64,000 nucleotides of DNA, from positions 1 through 64,000 of the forward strand of contig NZ_JANSHI010000010.1 of assembly GCF_047461615.1 (NCBI RefSeq). Reading direction: 5' to 3'. Below, one piece after another: positions 62,661 to 64,000 of this stretch. How positions within the stretch are numbered: the first letter of the stretch is position 1; each line of letters begins with the position of its first letter. A program made the position numbers and the translations under genes. Source of the stretch: Thermostichus sp047461615 (GTDB lineage Bacteria; Cyanobacteriota; Cyanobacteriia; Thermostichales; Thermostichaceae). The notes under the pieces are model-generated. The model had not been told where the DNA came from. It did not search any database and worked only from the letters and a program-made list of their open reading frames with translations.

Positions 62661-63559
62661 GCTAGCCGGCAGCCGGCAATCATCCCCGCCAGCAGGATAA
62701 AGCCTTGCACCACGTTCTCGCCAAAGATAGCTGGGTAGAGGCCGGGGGAGGAATGGACCCGGTGAAGCTGCCAGGTTTGCCGAGCCCAGAGGCCGGCGGC
62801 AACTGCCAGGCTGAGGAAATAGATCGCGTGCAACTGCAGGCTAAGCCCCACCCCCAAGAGGGCAATGGTGGTGCCTAGGAAAAAGAGCCCCACCGCCCTT
62901 GGGGTTTGCCGGCCAAAGAAACGGGCGCTGGAGTGGATCCCAGCTCGCTCGTCGTCTTCGCGATCCGAGAGAGCATAAACCGTATCAAACCCTAGAGTCC
63001 AGAGTACCGTGGCCAGCCACAGCCAGCCCAGCCCCTCCTCCCACAGGGGTAGTTGGGGATCCTGACCTCTCACCGCTGTCCAACTGATGAGCACGGCAAA
63101 TCCCCAGGCCAACGCCAGGATCAGTTGGGGCACTGGAAAAACCCGCTTGGCCCCTGGGTAGAGCAAAATCACCGGCACCGCTGCCACACAGAGGGCAAAG
63201 CTAACGGGGTTGAGCAACAGCGCCAGCCCTCCCGCACAGGCCAAGCAGAGCAACGCCATTGCGATGCCGACGCCAACACTCAATTCGCGGCTGGCTAGGG
63301 GGCGGGTGCGGGTGCGCTCCACCAACGGATCCAAGTCCCGATCCCAGAGGTCGTTGATTACACAGCCTGCCCCGCTAGCGGCCAAACTGCCTAGAACGAG
63401 AATCCCGACCAATGGCCAAGGCGGCGCTCCGCGTCCGGCTAGGAAAGCTCCCCACAGAGCAGGGATCATCAAAATCAAGCGTCCTGCCGGCTTGTGCCAG
63501 CGCAGCAACCGTAAAATTGCTCCGCCAGTAGTCCAGAGTGCAGGAAGAGAAGCAAGCAT
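62657..63559 (-). CDS. UbiA-family 4-hydroxybenzoate polyprenyltransferase
   Basis: 300 aa from the ATG at 63559 (a GTG at 63571 is possible). It has eight or nine membrane helices. The two metal-diphosphate motifs are NDLWDRDLDPLVERTRTRPL (~75) and ALSDREDDERAGI (~200). In cyanobacteria this enzyme prenylates 4-hydroxybenzoate for plastoquinone synthesis. The branch fits that use, though other aromatic acceptors cannot be excluded. Confidence 0.92.
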   Translation of the reverse strand: MLASLPALWTTGGAILRLLRWHKPAGRLILMIPALWGAFLAGRGAPPWPLVGILVLGSLAASGAGCVINDLWDRDLDPLVERTRTRPLASRELSVGVGIAMALLCLACAGGLALLLNPVSFALCVAAVPVILLYPGAKRVFPVPQLILALAWGFAVLISWTAVRGQDPQLPLWEEGLGWLWLATVLWTLGFDTVYALSDREDDERAGIHSSARFFGRQTPRAVGLFFLGTTIALLGVGLSLQLHAIYFLSLAVAAGLWARQTWQLHRVHSSPGLYPAIFGENVVQGFILLAGMIAGCRLA

Positions 63560-63767
63560 GCCCGGCCGCACCAGTGGCTTCGGCTCCGCCCCAATCTTAA
63601 ATCATCCTGAACCAACCGATGTTGGAACTTTTGAGGTTCCACCGGCCGTCTTAGAGCCTTGAATCGCGGTTTGGGACCTTTCTCCCCTCTGTTGGCCAAC
63701 CCTGAAGTTTGATATCCTAGCGGGCGGCTGCTTTTTCCCTGGGAGCGCAAGGCGGAGTTTGCTTTCC

Positions 63768-64000
63768 ATGACCAGTCAACTTCCCCAAGCTAAGGAAGCT
63801 TCCCCCCTTCAGGAGACTCTGCTGGTGGTGGAGGATGAGGATGCGATCCGGGAAACCGTTGCCCTTGCTCTGGAAGAACAGGGGTACCGAGTTTTGCAAG
63901 CTGCCGACGGCCGGGAGGCACTAGAGCTGGTGCATACAGCCGAGCGGCTGGACTTGATGATCCTCGATCTGATGCTGCCCAGTTTGAATGGCTTGGATCT
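63768..64000 (+). CDS. response regulator receiver, 3' end cut by window edge
   Basis: 77 codons remain from an ATG at 63768. After a short lead (MTSQLPQAKEASPLQ) comes a receiver: LLVVEDEDAIRETVALALEE, with acidic pair ED, and LDLMILDLMLPSLNGLDL with the phospho-acceptor Asp. The output domain lies outside the window, so an OmpR-type class is only likely. Confidence 0.85.
   Translation, partial: MTSQLPQAKEASPLQETLLVVEDEDAIRETVALALEEQGYRVLQAADGREALELVHTAERLDLMILDLMLPSLNGLD

Overview
The window comes from a cyanobacterium. It carries a CP12 gene, ndhN (photosynthetic NDH-1 complex), ldpA (circadian input), a Ycf45-type ATPase, a UbiA prenyltransferase of the plastoquinone type, a pilM-N-O-Q locus without pilP, lpxD and an FTR1 iron permease. 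High GC, many GTG/TTG starts and a strikingly frequent GGATCC / GGGATCC word recall the thermophilic unicellular Synechococcus/Thermostichus (hot-spring JA-type) lineage; that placement is an inference. Two runs of exactly 100 N (42619-42718, 45380-45479) show it is a draft scaffold.

Layout. 1-863 is the start of a methyltransferase gene cut by the left edge. 1414-4508 (minus) encodes two histidine kinases and a LuxR-type response regulator. 4605-15501 is a long minus-strand run: a pentapeptide-repeat protein, an unrecognised protein built as A-A-B-B internal duplications, rsgA, a TusA-like protein, dnaJ, dnaK, grpE, a 5'-nucleotidase and a DUF445 protein. 15586-27762 is mixed housekeeping: an exported protein, an SLH-domain gene remnant, a Tas-like reductase, an unknown 612-aa protein, a REC-PP2C phosphatase, bolA, initiator tRNA, DUF4912, an exported Gly-rich protein, a GT9 glycosyltransferase, a DMT transporter and an iron-type dehydrogenase.

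27941-32935 is the type IV pilus alignment/secretin operon pilMNOQ. After a region with a decayed reading frame come an Orn/Lys/Arg decarboxylase, a CNNM/CorC protein, ilvE and a phosphoribosyltransferase. 38414-47137 is a surface-glycan island: a 982-aa O-GlcNAc-transferase-like/methyltransferase fusion, a type IV pilin and several glycosyl- and methyltransferases. It contains both assembly gaps, one frameshifted gene and one gene with an uncertain N-terminus. A link to pilin or surface decoration is likely but inferred.

47176-49526 holds a Uma2 nuclease-like gene, lpxD and a DUF4330 gene. tmRNA and tRNA-Lys follow, and directly after them comes the most unusual block, 50289-55277: a tight three-gene operon of a DUF559/PD-(D/E)XK-like nuclease, a winged-helix protein and a 1080-aa protein with two separate P-loop ATPase modules, the second HerA/FtsK-like. 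I do not recognise this combination as a named system; a DNA-targeting defence or repair role is my leading hypothesis. The right end (55479-64000) holds an LRR protein, UPF0367, an ABC ATPase, cp12, an FTR1 permease, msrB, ndhN-ldpA-ycf45, ubiA and the start of another response regulator.
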